A DNA stretch of 64,000 nucleotides from Streptomyces coelicoflavus (GCF_003112555.1 NZ_BEWB01000016.1:1-64000), one strand, 5' to 3'; positions 16,536 to 26,008 are shown, numbered from the stretch's first letter. The notes: generated by a model not told the origin, from the sequence alone. Translations and numbers: made by a program.

Positions 16536-17969
16536 TCAGCCGATCCTCCGCTCGAGCAGTTCGGCCAACCGCAGCGGGGTGCGGTCCTCGAACATCGGGC
16601 CGATGAGTTGCACTCCCACCGGCAGGCCGTCGGGGGACAGGCCCGCAGGTACGGCGGTGGCCGGCAGGCCGGGCATGGTGGCCAGACCGGCCCACACGAG
16701 CTGGTCCAAGTACGGGTACTCGACGCCGTCGACGTCGATCCGGCGTGCCAGCAGATCAGGGCTGTGGTCGTGCGGGAACGCGGGAGTCGGCGTGATCGGA
16801 CACACCACGGCGTCGAACTCGGCGAACAGTCGCCGCCAGCCGTGACGGTGGAGCTCGCGACGGTCGTTCGCCTCGATCCAGTCGCGGTGACTGAACACCA
16901 TCCCGCGCAGTCGCGCCGCGTCAAGACTCCGGTCGTCCGCGCTCAGTGCGGCGGCGCGGGCCCGGAACTGCTCGTACACCTCGACGGGAAAGCGCGCCGC
17001 GGAGCCCGAGAACAGCAACTGCATGTAGAGCGTCGCGGCTTCGGCCAGGTCGGGCAGCAGCGCAGTGTGCCGTTCGATGTGGGCGCCACCGTCGGCAAGT
17101 GCCTCGGCCACCCGGCCCACACCGGCCCGCACAGCGGACCCGGTCGCAATGAAGGGATGTTCGTCGAGGACCAGGACCCGGAAGTCACTCAGCCGCTGGT
17201 GGCGTGCGGGAGGCAGCGTCAGGTCGTGCGCCACGCCGAGCGTCAACGGGTCCGGTCCGGCCATGACATCGAGCAGGAGCGTGAGGTCGCGGGCGGTGCG
17301 TGCCATCGGACCGACGACGGCGAGGTCGAGGTCCACCGGCAAGGCCGGCGCGGACGGTGGGACCATGCCGCGGTTCGCCACCAGCCCAAGCGTCGGCTTG
17401 TGCGCGTAGACGCCGCAGAAGTGCGCGGGGGTGCGCAACGAACCGCCGATGTCGGAGCCGATGGACAGCGCGCCGAATCCGGAGACAAGGGCCGCCGCCG
17501 ACCCACCGGACGATCCGCCCGACGTGCGAGCGCGGTCCCACGGGTTGTTGGTGGTGCCGTAGATCTCGTTGAAGCTCTGAAGATCCTGGAGCCCCAGGGG
17601 CACATTGGTCTTACCGAGCACCACCGCGCCGGCGGCCCGGAGCCGTGACACCTGTACCGCATCCTCGGCGGGCACATACTCCCGGTACTGCGGCATGCCC
17701 CAGGTCGTGGGCAGCCCGGCGACGTCGTAGGACTCCTTGACCGTCACCGGAACACCGAGCAGCGGCCGCTCCTCGCCGCGGGCGCGAGCCCGGTCCGCAT
17801 CGCGTGCGGCGGCCCGCGCCCGGTCGAAGTCCGGCACGCAGATCGCGTTGATCACCTTGTCGTCCCGCTCGATACGAGCGATTGCCTCGTCGGTCAGCTG
17901 CACCGACGTCACTTCACCGGCACGCAACGCGGCCACGAGGTCTTCCGCAGGCTGAAGGCTCCACTCCAT
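16536..17969 (-). CDS. Amidase signature family enzyme
   Basis: 477-aa amidase of the GatA/AS superfamily, hydrolysing an amide to acid and ammonia. The Ser-cisSer-Lys triad is visible: Lys78 in GVPVTVKESYD, the cis-Ser in SGGSSGGSAAA at 150-160 (Ser153/154), and nucleophile Ser177 in GSDIGGSLRT. Length and motif order are normal, and GKTNVPLGLQDLQSFNEIYG is typical of the general amidase branch, not GatA, since no GatB/C genes are present. The substrate is unknown. ATG 17969 (MEWSLQPAEDL) fits the family N-terminus. It converges with the hypothetical gene at 15882. Confidence 0.88.
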   Translation of the reverse strand: MEWSLQPAEDLVAALRAGEVTSVQLTDEAIARIERDDKVINAICVPDFDRARAAARDADRARARGEERPLLGVPVTVKESYDVAGLPTTWGMPQYREYVPAEDAVQVSRLRAAGAVVLGKTNVPLGLQDLQSFNEIYGTTNNPWDRARTSGGSSGGSAAALVSGFGALSIGSDIGGSLRTPAHFCGVYAHKPTLGLVANRGMVPPSAPALPVDLDLAVVGPMARTARDLTLLLDVMAGPDPLTLGVAHDLTLPPARHQRLSDFRVLVLDEHPFIATGSAVRAGVGRVAEALADGGAHIERHTALLPDLAEAATLYMQLLFSGSAARFPVEVYEQFRARAAALSADDRSLDAARLRGMVFSHRDWIEANDRRELHRHGWRRLFAEFDAVVCPITPTPAFPHDHSPDLLARRIDVDGVEYPYLDQLVWAGLATMPGLPATAVPAGLSPDGLPVGVQLIGPMFEDRTPLRLAELLERRIG

Positions 17970-18323
17970 GAAGCAGACCGTACTGACCTCGACAAGAGGC
18001 CATAAAATGCCAATGCGCGCAACGGGACGGAGGCATGGGACTCTCCAGGCCCGGCACGTCGCGCAGCGGACGGCGAAGAGCTGAGTGGATGCCAGAGCCA
18101 TGGAGACGGCGGCCAGGACGAACGCCCCGGCCGGTGCGGCGGTGAACGGCACGCGGTACTTCGGAAGCCGGGGTGTCGTACTGACAACGGGCGACTACTC
18201 CGCCCTCCAGGGAGCTGAAGGCGAAGCACGTGCCTCGCGATCGACATCGTCCACCGGAACGTCGCGGCCTTCCCGCACCGCACCGACGTGCGTGTCGCCG
18301 CTGCGGGACCCGCGCCGGCCCTC
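17970..18323. other. Intergenic region, nothing identified
   Basis: 354 bases between the amidase start and the TPR gene end. Long open frames occur on both strands but lack ribosome sites and family signatures. It should contain the amidase promoter. Confidence 0.5.
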
Positions 18324-19307
18324 TCAGTTCCTGCGGACGCGGCGGGCCTTGGCAACGAGCCTCCGGGGCAACTCCGGACCTGCACACGCGTAGTCGATCA
18401 GGAGGTTCCGGTAGCTGGTGTTCGCGAGTTCCGGCGCAAGGGCGATCAGGGCTCTCAGCTCGTCGGACGATCCGGTGAGCCGTGCGCGGTAGGCGGCGCC
18501 CGCCGCGCGCAGGGTGACTTCGCGAGGTTCGTGTTCCAGTCCCTGCTCGACGAGAATCACGGCGGCGGCGAAGTCGCCCTGCTCGGCACGCACGTCCGCC
18601 AGATCGAGGTAGAGGGACCAGTTGGCGGGGTCCAGGAGCAGGGCGCGCTCGAATGCGGCGGCGGCCTGATCCAGGTCGCCCATCACTCGCCAGGTGACCG
18701 CTCGAGCGACGGCGGTCCACATGACCCGGTCGACCGAATCGGCCCGGTCGCACAGAGCGAAGGACAGTTCGTACCGGCCGCAGGCCCGGGGCAGCCGCGC
18801 CATGGCGGCCAGCGACTCCGGGACGGGATCCCGTTCGGACACCACATCGAGGGCACGGAACCAGGGTTCGAACCGCTCCCGCATATCGCCGGTGTTGAGG
18901 TCGTGACCGTGGTCCAGTACCCGCAGACAAGCCTCAGCCAGCGCCGCGGCACTCACGGTGCCGAGAAAGCGCGCATCGCCGAACCAGGGAGCGGAGCCCC
19001 ATGCCACGTCCGGCCGCACACCCGTGACCGAACCAAGAGCCATCACCGCGTCGTCCATGTCCCCATCGAGGAACAAGAAGTAAGCCTGCGCCAGCACGGC
19101 GTTCAAGGAACGGTCCTCTGCGAGGCTTCCCTCCACGTCAGAGCGTCGATCCGTCCACAACGAGGCGAGGGCCGCATAGGGTTCCGGAGCCGCAGGTGCC
19201 GAGGCTATGGCCCCCACCAGGAGCTCCACGGCGCCCACCGGGCTTCCGCCGCAGTGCGCCATCACACCGGCGAGATCGACACTCGCCGCAATTGACTGAT
19301 TCTGCAT
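18324..19307 (-). CDS. TPR-like repeat protein
   Basis: 327-aa helical protein with tetratricopeptide-like repeats. Paired-helix units with the A/G, F/Y, A and P pattern are visible: AEPYAALASLW near 45, AYFLFLDGDMDDAVMALG near 78, AVTWRVMGDLDQAAAAFERA at about 205-225, SLYLDLADVRAEQGDFAAAV at about 232-252, and LLIDYACAG near the end. Such folds mediate protein-protein contact. There is no signal peptide, enzymatic domain or DNA-binding domain. ATG 19307 has no strong ribosome site. It is monocistronic; a partner cannot be named. Confidence 0.7.
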   Translation of the reverse strand: MQNQSIAASVDLAGVMAHCGGSPVGAVELLVGAIASAPAAPEPYAALASLWTDRRSDVEGSLAEDRSLNAVLAQAYFLFLDGDMDDAVMALGSVTGVRPDVAWGSAPWFGDARFLGTVSAAALAEACLRVLDHGHDLNTGDMRERFEPWFRALDVVSERDPVPESLAAMARLPRACGRYELSFALCDRADSVDRVMWTAVARAVTWRVMGDLDQAAAAFERALLLDPANWSLYLDLADVRAEQGDFAAAVILVEQGLEHEPREVTLRAAGAAYRARLTGSSDELRALIALAPELANTSYRNLLIDYACAGPELPRRLVAKARRVRRN

Positions 19308-19373
19308 CGCGAGAGAATACCCGTGGCCGGGTTGGCGGTCTGGTCGCTGCGCGGAGCTGTGCCGGGCGGCCGG

Positions 19374-20177
19374 TCACCTCTCGAGGAGTTCGGCCAGCAT
19401 GGCACTGGTTGCCTGGTCGGCCGGTAGGAACGCCTCAAGTCGTAGTTCGGCGATGGTGACGTCGACAGCGGTGCCGAAATGGGTGAGCGTGGTGATGAGC
19501 GTCAGCTCCCTGCCGTCGGCCGGATCGGGTGTGCGCAGGCGCAGCGGTACGGCGAAGCCAAGGTGATGCGGAGACTCGCGTGGACGTGGCGGTGCCAGGT
19601 CGGTGAGTTCGGAAGCCAGGCGTTGGAGTCGGTCGTCCGGGTTGCGCACGCTCTCGGCCCTGATGCGGTCGATGATGTGCCACGCCCACTCGTCGAGGTT
19701 GACGATGCGTGGCGCGAGGCCCTGCGGATGCAGCAGCACCCAGGGAACGCTCACCGGCGGTGCGAGCAGATGTGGGGCCACACCGGCGGTGAGCGAGTGG
19801 AAGGCGACGTTGGCCGAGACGAGGTCACCGTGCCGGTCGACGACCACCGCCGGGTACGGCAGGTGGCCGTGCAGAATCCGTTCGAGGGCGGTGCGTATCG
19901 GTTCGAGCTGGGGGTCGTCCAGGCGGGTCTGCGGGTAGACCGGTGCGAATCCGGCCTGAAGGAGCAGTTCATTGCGTTCGCGGATCGGCACCTCCAGGGA
20001 TTCGGCCAGCCGGATGATCATTGATCGGCCGGGGGCCGACCGTCCGCTCTCGACGAAGCTGATGTGCCGCTGCGTGGTTCCGGCACGCATGGCCAGTTCG
20101 AGCTGGCTGACGCGCCGCCGAGTGCGCCACTCACGCAACGCGCCGGCGAGCCCGCCTCTGGTCGATTCGGTGAACAC
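19374..20177 (-). CDS. XRE regulator with MmyB-like ligand domain
   Basis: 267-aa regulator. The N-terminal helix-turn-helix at about residues 10-65 (GALREWRTRRRVSQLELAMR, TTQRHISFVESGRSAPGR) is followed by an MmyB-like PAS-related domain (PAVVVDRHGDLVSANVAF; NLDEWAWHIIDRIRAE). In Streptomyces such proteins typically control an adjacent divergent enzyme gene. The GTG at 20177 follows a G-rich stretch. The divergent SnoaL-like gene at 20299 shares a 121-base intergenic region and is the probable target. Related proteins seem to sense small hydrophobic ligands, but this is inference. Confidence 0.83.
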   Translation of the reverse strand: MFTESTRGGLAGALREWRTRRRVSQLELAMRAGTTQRHISFVESGRSAPGRSMIIRLAESLEVPIRERNELLLQAGFAPVYPQTRLDDPQLEPIRTALERILHGHLPYPAVVVDRHGDLVSANVAFHSLTAGVAPHLLAPPVSVPWVLLHPQGLAPRIVNLDEWAWHIIDRIRAESVRNPDDRLQRLASELTDLAPPRPRESPHHLGFAVPLRLRTPDPADGRELTLITTLTHFGTAVDVTIAELRLEAFLPADQATSAMLAELLER

Positions 20178-20298
20178 CCCCCATGTGTAACCCGTTTGGC
20201 TGCTGATCCGCGATTCCCCGCGAGGAATTGCCGCGCGACGGCCGGGGACGGCACCGTCGTTGCCGCACGCCGACCATTCGCAAGCGAGGGGAACAGCC

Positions 20299-20721
20299 AT
20301 GGCCGACCTTGACATCCACAACCTCACCGACCGCTACGTTGCCGTGTGGAACGAACCCGATGCGGACCGACGCCGCGCCGCGATTCGCGAGCTGTGGTCC
20401 GCCGATGCGGTCCATGTGCTGCAGCCTCCGCAGGAGCTCCGGCAGTCCGCCGAAGGGCTGGGATTCGATCGTCTCGTTCTGGAGGCGCGCGGGCACCGGG
20501 CGTTGGAGTTCCGGGTGACGCGCGCCCACGAGGAGTTCGTGGCGCCGGGCACCTTCGTCTTCCGGTCGCGCGGCAACGCCGACAGGCTCCACGACGTCGT
20601 CAAGTTCAACTGGGAGATGGCGCCCCGGGACGGCAGTGAGGGCGCCGGCGTCGGGTTGGAGATCCTCACGCTCGGCCCCGACGGCCGCATCGTCAGCGAC
20701 TACCAGTTCATCGAAGGATGA
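20299..20721 (+). CDS. SnoaL-like NTF2-fold protein
   Basis: 140-aa protein of the SnoaL/NTF2 fold: N-terminal helix (LTDRYVAVWNEPDADRRRA), AIRELWSADAVHVL, then a curved sheet with HDVVKFNWEMAPRDG and SDYQFIEG at the end. Members are cyclases, isomerases, dehydratases or ligand-binding domains, so the function is open. ATG 20299 is preceded by gagggga at good spacing. The divergent XRE/MmyB regulator is likely its repressor. It converges with the methyltransferase gene. Confidence 0.78.
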   Translation: MADLDIHNLTDRYVAVWNEPDADRRRAAIRELWSADAVHVLQPPQELRQSAEGLGFDRLVLEARGHRALEFRVTRAHEEFVAPGTFVFRSRGNADRLHDVVKFNWEMAPRDGSEGAGVGLEILTLGPDGRIVSDYQFIEG

Positions 20722-20778
20722 CCGCAATGATGAAAATACGGCCGAGGTAGCTGGACGGCCCGCTGGATCCGGTACAGA

Positions 20779-21567
20779 TCAGCGCGCCGGCTCAGACGTG
20801 CCTTCCGCCTGGTCGCGGCCGGCGACGACCAGGTATCCATCGCTCTCAGGGTCGAAGGTGGTGGACTGCACCGTGAGCCCGACACTGCGCAACTGCGCCA
20901 CGAGATCCTCGTACCGGTAGGGCCAGATGGACAACCGCTCCGAGCAGGCTCGCACTGCCCCATCCGGCCCGATCTGGGCGACCACGATCTCGAGGAAGTG
21001 TTCCTGCTCCCAGCGCTGCTCGATCTGCCAGTAGTAGCTGACGACCGCATCGCGGCCGTAGCGGCGGATGAGGCGATCGCGGACGTCTACCCGTGAGCCG
21101 GCGGAGCGCACGAGCTCCCAGTTGCGTGAATGGAGCACAAGGCGTCCGCCCGGATTCAGCAGCCGCGACATCGCTTCCAGCGCGGTCAGGCGCCCGGTTG
21201 CGCCCTCAGCGTGCCCGAGCGAGTTGCCGACGCAGAACACCAGATCGAACGTGGAGTCCTCCAGGTGGTCGGGCAGTTCGTCCCAGCTCGCGCGGAGGGT
21301 TCGAAGCGGGACACCCTGCTCGTCGGCGGCCTTCTCGGTCCGGCGAACCATGCCACTGCTGGCGTCTGCGGCGACCACGTCAAGGCCGAGACTCGCGAGA
21401 CCGACGGCGAGCTGGCCGGTTCCACACGCGCAGTCGAGGACGTGCGCGTTGGGCGGCAGAGAGCCCACGACATCGCTGTAGTACACCGCAGCCGCCTTGG
21501 CGGGGGTCAACCTGTCGTCCCCGATCAGCCACTCGTACACCTCGGAAAGCGCCCCGTAACCAGCCAC
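20779..21567 (-). CDS. Class I SAM-dependent methyltransferase
   Basis: 262-aa methyltransferase of the glycine/sarcosine or generic class I type. Motif I is VLDCACGTGQLAVGLASLG at about 49-67, the acidic SAM-binding residue lies in DVVAADASSGMV, and the post-motif block DLVFCVGNSLGHAEG and RLLNPGGRLVLHSRNWE follow. The GTG at 21567 (VAGYGALSEVYEWLIG) has GGAGG 8 bases upstream and is preferred to the GTG at 21585. Alone on its strand, it converges with the SnoaL-like gene. Substrate unknown. Confidence 0.8.
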   Translation of the reverse strand: MAGYGALSEVYEWLIGDDRLTPAKAAAVYYSDVVGSLPPNAHVLDCACGTGQLAVGLASLGLDVVAADASSGMVRRTEKAADEQGVPLRTLRASWDELPDHLEDSTFDLVFCVGNSLGHAEGATGRLTALEAMSRLLNPGGRLVLHSRNWELVRSAGSRVDVRDRLIRRYGRDAVVSYYWQIEQRWEQEHFLEIVVAQIGPDGAVRACSERLSIWPYRYEDLVAQLRSVGLTVQSTTFDPESDGYLVVAGRDQAEGTSEPAR

Positions 21568-21848
21568 CGCGACAACCTCCGTCACTCGACGACACGCGCG
21601 CTCGACCGCGCCTGCGACACGGACCGTGCGCCTCGCACTGTGTTGGGCCGTGTCAGCGAAGCATTGAGCAGGACCCAACCACTTCGGGCCGCTGAGACGC
21701 CACCGGATTTCGTGGGAACCCGGGGCACGCCGCACCGACACAGGTCCCCACTCCACCGGCGCCCCAACGGCCCCGATGGGGGACCGCGGTCGGCAAGCGC
21801 GCGTTCGCGGCGGAGCGCTTTGGGCACCACCACCGACGGGAGGGCCTG

Positions 21849-23405
21849 TCAGGCCTGCAGAGTGTCCCGGGCCGTGCCCGGCTCGGCCGCGAGCAGCGCG
21901 GTGATCTCGTGGGCGAGACGCGGGCCGAGTTCGCCCCAGCCGTCCTTGTAGCCGTAGGCGGCGGCCAGGGTACGGGCGTCGTAGTCACCGTTGAGTATCT
22001 CGATGTCCGTGGCCGTGATGAGCCCCGGGTGGGCCACGCCGACGGCCGCCGAGAGCTTCGTCAGCTCCTTGCGCAGGGTGCGCAGGTACACGGCGGCCCG
22101 GGTGGCCTTCGACTCCGGGTCGAGGCCGCGGGCCAGCCACGGGTTCTGGGTGGCGACACCCGTGGGGCACTTGTCCGTGTGGCACTTCTGCGACTGGATG
22201 CAGCCGATGGACAGCATCGCCTCCCGGCCCACGTTGACCATGTCGGCGCCGAGGGCGAAGGCGACCGCGGCGTTGTCGGGCAGACCGAGCTTGCCGGAGC
22301 CGATGAACGTCAGTTCGTCGGTCAGACCCCGCTCGGCGAAGGTGCCGTAGACCCGGGAGAAGCCCATCCGGAAGGGCAGCGACACGGAGTCCGTGAAGGT
22401 GAGCGGTGCCGCCCCGGTGCCGCCCTCGCCACCGTCGACGGTCACGAAGTCGACCCCGCGGTCGCCACGCGCCATCAGCGTGGCCAGCTCGTCCCAGAAG
22501 TCCATCTCACCCACCGCGCTCTTGATGCCGACCGGCACCCCGGTCTCGGCGGCGATCAGTTCGACGAAGTCCAGCATCGAGTCGACGTCGCCGAACGCGG
22601 TGTGGCGGGACGGCGAGGCGCAGTCCTTGCCCTGGGGGATGCCGCGGATCTCTGCGATCTCCGGCGTCACCTTCGCACCGGGCAGCATCCCGCCCAGCCC
22701 GGGCTTGGCACCCTGGGACAGCTTGATCTCTATCGCCCTGACCGGGGCGCCCGCGACCACTTCCTTGAGCCTGGCGAGGTTGAAGCTGCCGTCCTCGTTG
22801 CGGCAGCCGAAGTACGCCGTACCGATCTGGAGGACGAGGTCGGCGCCGTTGCGATGGTAGGGAGACAGGCCGCCCTCGCCCGTGTTGTGCATCGTCCCGG
22901 CCAGCGCAGCCCCCTTGTTGAGGGCCGTGACCGCGGCGCCGGAGAGCGATCCGAAGCTCATCGCCGAGATGTTCACGACGCTGTTCGGGCGGAACGCCTT
23001 GGCCCGGCCGCGCGGTCCCCCCAGCACCTTGGCGGACGGCACGGCATCGGGGAGGTCCGGCCGGCCGTGCGACTCGGGCAGGCTGTCGGCGAACGTGCGC
23101 TGCTTCACGTACGCGCGTCCCTGCACGTGCTCGACGTCGACGTCGGTGCCGAATCCGAAGTAGTTGTTCTCCTCCTTCGCCGACGCGTAGATCCACGTCC
23201 GCTGATCACGGCTGAAGGGCCGCTCCTCCTCGTTGGACGTCACGATGTACTGCCGCAACTCCGGCCCGATGGTCTCCAGGAGGTACCGGGCGTGCCCGAC
23301 CAGCGGGAAGTTCCTCAGCAGTGCGTGCTTCTTCTGGAGGAGGTCGCGGGCGGCCACCAGGGCCAGTGCCGCTGCGGTCGCAGTGCCGATGCTCCGGGCG
23401 CGCAT
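21849..23405 (-). CDS. FMN-binding glutamate synthase family protein
   Basis: 518-aa homologue of the central and FMN/iron-sulfur domains of glutamate synthase large subunit, without the N-terminal glutaminase. A hydrophobic N-terminus (TATAAALALVAARDLL) could anchor it at the membrane. The FMN-binding barrel shows FRPNSVVNISAMSFGSLSG, NTGEGGLSPYH and FVTVDGGEGGTGAAPLTF. The [3Fe-4S] cysteines are in CIQSQKCHTDKCPTG. In archaea and many bacteria these stand-alone proteins are not proven glutamate synthases. ATG 23405 precedes the hydrophobic stretch. It is monocistronic. Confidence 0.87.
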   Translation of the reverse strand: MRARSIGTATAAALALVAARDLLQKKHALLRNFPLVGHARYLLETIGPELRQYIVTSNEEERPFSRDQRTWIYASAKEENNYFGFGTDVDVEHVQGRAYVKQRTFADSLPESHGRPDLPDAVPSAKVLGGPRGRAKAFRPNSVVNISAMSFGSLSGAAVTALNKGAALAGTMHNTGEGGLSPYHRNGADLVLQIGTAYFGCRNEDGSFNLARLKEVVAGAPVRAIEIKLSQGAKPGLGGMLPGAKVTPEIAEIRGIPQGKDCASPSRHTAFGDVDSMLDFVELIAAETGVPVGIKSAVGEMDFWDELATLMARGDRGVDFVTVDGGEGGTGAAPLTFTDSVSLPFRMGFSRVYGTFAERGLTDELTFIGSGKLGLPDNAAVAFALGADMVNVGREAMLSIGCIQSQKCHTDKCPTGVATQNPWLARGLDPESKATRAAVYLRTLRKELTKLSAAVGVAHPGLITATDIEILNGDYDARTLAAAYGYKDGWGELGPRLAHEITALLAAEPGTARDTLQA

Positions 23406-24036
23406 GAGTCTTCCCCTTCTCGATGGCCGGCTTCGTCGCCCCGTCGGTGGACGTCGTCGGGTCAGGAGGGGCGGCGGGCACGGCCGAACCGGTGTCAGTG
23501 TCCGCCGAAGAACGCAGTGCGATGGTAGGGGGACCGCGGAAGGAGGCATGCGGCCGGGGTGACCGTCGATGAAGGGAGGGGGAGGCCCGCCGCTCCCCAA
23601 GGCCCCGGCAGTCTCGTCCGTGCGCGACACCGTCGATGCCGGACAGGTCCGCGTCACCGACGCCTACCCGGACTGCGTCCGCCGCCTGCCCCACGCGAGC
23701 GTGACCGTCGGCAGCCCGCGGACCACACCGTCGACCTGGATGACGGACACTCCGGCCTGGACCGCTGCCGCGGGAGTCTCCGAACGAAACGGCCCGGGGC
23801 GTCCTCTAGGGTTGTCAGCAGGGCGACCGGCACGGGGAGAGTCACCGGCTCGCTCTTCGCGTCCCTCCGGCGGACGCCCTCACCAGCCCGGCCCAGCTCC
23901 GCGACCCGTACCCGCAGCCGACCCCGATCCCGTCGGGAAACCGCCGGTCATGGCGCGCGGCCACGCCTGGCGACCGGAGCGGCGGGTGCCTGCCGGCGCC
24001 CGGCCGACGCCACTCACCAGTACCAGGAGCGACACC
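23406..24036. other. Long intergenic region between divergent genes
   Basis: 631 bases between the glutamate-synthase-like and SDR genes. Several open frames overlap but none shows a ribosome site with a recognisable product. A decayed gene cannot be excluded. Confidence 0.45.
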
Positions 24037-24765
24037 ATGAGATGGGACAATCGCCGCGTCGTCATCACGGCCGCCGGCCGTGACTTCGGGCGAACCCTGG
24101 CCATCACCCTCGCGGACCTCGGTGCCGAGATCTTCCTCTCGGCACGCGAACTCACCGCCGCCCAGCGAGTCCGCGACGAGATTCGCCACCGAGGCCATCA
24201 GCGGGTGCACGCCTTCGCCTGCGACCTGACCAGTCCCGCCTCGATCCGCGACTTCGCTTCCGGCGTCGCGGAACACACGGACCGCGTCGACGTGCTCGTC
24301 AACAACGGTTCTCGCTACCTCGCCGGGCCGGACCTGCTGTCCGCAACCGACGCCGACGTCGTCGACACCATCGCCTCCGGTGCCACCGGCACGGTCCTGA
24401 CCACGAAGAGCTTCCTCCCTCTCCTGCTCAACTCGGAGGTACCCGATGTCGTGACGATGGTCTCCGCCTGCGGAACTCCGGGCCATCACCGCTCCGACGC
24501 GCACGACGCCTTCTATGCGGCCAAGAGCGCCCAGGCGGGGTTCGCCGAGATCCTCTCCAAGCGCCTGCGTCCTCAAGGCGTCAGGGTGATCTCGCTCTAC
24601 CCGCCCGACTTCGACAACGCCGACCCGCTCTCCGGAGAGTGGGCGACCACCTCGCGCGAGGCCGAGGACGTCCTCTCCGCGCACTCGCTCGTCGAGTGCA
24701 TCCTCTTCGCCGTCGCCCAGCCCCGCGACTGCTTCATCAAATCCTTCCACTTCGAACAGGTCTAG
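24037..24765 (+). CDS. Atypical short-chain dehydrogenase
   Basis: 242-aa SDR. The Rossmann motif is unusual: ITAAGRDFGRT in place of TGxxxGxG. It retains LVNNGS for the NNAG motif, VVTMVSACGTPG for the catalytic Ser strand, and a Tyr-x3-Lys (FYAAKSAQAGF). The C-terminus LYPPDFDNADPLSGEW binds cofactor or substrate. Cofactor binding may differ from classical SDRs. ATG 24037 follows caggagc. It shares no operon, and the next gene is convergent. Substrate unknown. Confidence 0.8.
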   Translation: MRWDNRRVVITAAGRDFGRTLAITLADLGAEIFLSARELTAAQRVRDEIRHRGHQRVHAFACDLTSPASIRDFASGVAEHTDRVDVLVNNGSRYLAGPDLLSATDADVVDTIASGATGTVLTTKSFLPLLLNSEVPDVVTMVSACGTPGHHRSDAHDAFYAAKSAQAGFAEILSKRLRPQGVRVISLYPPDFDNADPLSGEWATTSREAEDVLSAHSLVECILFAVAQPRDCFIKSFHFEQV

Positions 24766-24849
24766 AAGCCCGGAGGGCTCGCGTTCCACGAACTCCTCGG
24801 CCCTCGTGCGGCAGGTCGCCGACGACGACCACCGCGCCCTCGGCGCCGC

Positions 24850-25545
24850 TCACGGCCGTTCCCGGCCGCGTCGCCGGGCGGACGGCAGGCACACGGGCTC
24901 CGTGCCTGGTACAACCGTGTTCGTGAGGGTGCCGATGCCCTCGACGGTGAGGGTGACGGTGTCACCGGGCTTCAGCGGCGGCGGGGTCTGCTCGCCGCGC
25001 CGGCCCCACAGTTCGGCCAGGCAGCCGCCGTTGCCGCAGGTGCCCGACCCCAGAACGTCACCCGGTACGACGCGGGTGCCGCGCGAGGCGTAGGCGGTCA
25101 TCTCCTCGAAGGTCCAGCTCATGTTGGACAGCAAATCCTCGCCGACCTTCTCCCCGTTGACCTCGGCGGTGAGGGCCAGGCGCAGGCCGTGGATCGCGTG
25201 AGGGTTGGTGAAGTAGAAGGCCGGCGCCGCGTACCACTGCTCGGGGACCCCGGCGACGCCGTCGACCGAGCGGCGTACGCCCTCGACGTGCTCCTCGAAG
25301 GTGGCGAAGTCCCGTACCGACGTGGGCCGCAGCGGGGGCAGCAGCCGTACGCGGGAGACGTGGGGGCCGGGCGGGACGTCCAGGGCGGCCCGGCCGGCGG
25401 CGAGCAGTCCGGGCAGCCCGCCGGCCTCGGAGAGCAGGTCGGTGAGCGAGGTGATGCCGGGCAGCGGGTAGAGGGTGCCGTCGTCCTCCAACCGGAGCGG
25501 CGGGGCCTCGAACCCGGGCGGGCGGACGAGGGACGGGCGGGGACG
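24850..25545 (-). pseudogene. Fumarylacetoacetate hydrolase family gene with internal deletion
   Basis: The readable protein (about 230 aa) aligns by memory with actinobacterial FAH-family hydrolases, which usually have about 320 residues. The N-terminal domain is present (LYPLPGITSLTDLLSEAGGL; SVRDFATFEEHVEGVRRSVD; APAFYFTNPHA). It then jumps near 25186-25200 directly to the C-terminal segment (LALTAEVNGEKVG; LLSNMSWTFEEMTAYASRG; PGDVLGSGTCGNGGC). The missing part of roughly 80-100 residues normally carries metal-binding acidic residues, yet the frame is preserved. No convincing start codon lies at the 5' end. I infer a non-functional deletion derivative. It lies directly downstream of the HxlR gene on the same strand. 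Confidence 0.7.
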
Positions 25546-25559
25546 CGTGGAGGGAAGCG

Positions 25560-25931
25560 TCAGCGGCCGGCTTCTTCCCGTACGTCGAAGGCTTCGCGCG
25601 CGGCGGCGATGGCGGACATGTTCTGCGTGGCCCATGCCAGCAGTACGTCGATGGGGTGGCGAAGGGTCTTGCCGAGGGGCGTGATCCGATACCTGACCGC
25701 CACGGGGCGGGTGGAGACGACCTCGCGCTCGATCACGCCGTTGCGTTCGAGCCGTCGAAGCGTGGAGGTCAGCGACTTCTGCGTGACCTGTGGGACGGCC
25801 CGGCGCAGTTCGTTGAAGCGGCACGGGCGTTCGCACAGTTCGTTCAGGACGCTGAGCGACCACTTGTCGAGAATCTGGTCGAGCAGTTCGCGGTGCGGGG
25901 CGTCGATGCGGAGTTCGGCGGCGGTATCCAT
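25560..25931 (-). CDS. HxlR family transcriptional regulator
   Basis: 123-aa HxlR/MarR-type winged-helix regulator. The fold is seen as LLDQILDKWSLSVLNELCER, then FNELRRAVPQVTQKSLTSTL as the recognition helix, and RRLERNGVIEREVV with a wing containing VRYRITPLGKTLRHPIDVL. It regulates redox or electrophile-linked genes in several bacteria; Cys residues in LCERPCRF could act as sensors. ATG 25931 begins the conserved N-terminus; a TTG at 25967 is an alternative. It diverges from the RidA gene, with two inverted repeats between, and is followed by the deleted FAH gene. Confidence 0.85.
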   Translation of the reverse strand: MDTAAELRIDAPHRELLDQILDKWSLSVLNELCERPCRFNELRRAVPQVTQKSLTSTLRRLERNGVIEREVVSTRPVAVRYRITPLGKTLRHPIDVLLAWATQNMSAIAAAREAFDVREEAGR

Positions 25932-25947
25932 GGCGAAACCTGGTCTC

Positions 25948-25988
25948 GTTGAAGTGTCCTTCTTCAACTAGGTAGCGTACAGATACCT
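25948..25988. promoter_or_regulatory. Inverted repeats between HxlR and RidA genes
   Basis: GTTGAAG at 25948-25954 pairs with CTTCAAC at 25962-25968 (7-base loop). AGGTA at 25970-25974 pairs with TACCT at 25984-25988. The second resembles the GTAC-rich spacing I associate with HxlR operators. Likely HxlR binding sites controlling both divergent genes. Confidence 0.55.
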
Positions 25989-26008
25989 GATGTGAGGAGA
26001 GAACAGCC

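Noticed and set aside
17909..18385. Possible gene before the amidase
   Set aside because: Translated frames show Ser/Arg/Pro-rich sequence without recognisable motif or ribosome site.
11648..24765. Natural-product gene cluster
   Set aside because: Two methyltransferases, SDRs, SnoaL-like and regulator genes occur, but no core synthase, ligase or peptide precursor is present and most are single, separately regulated genes.
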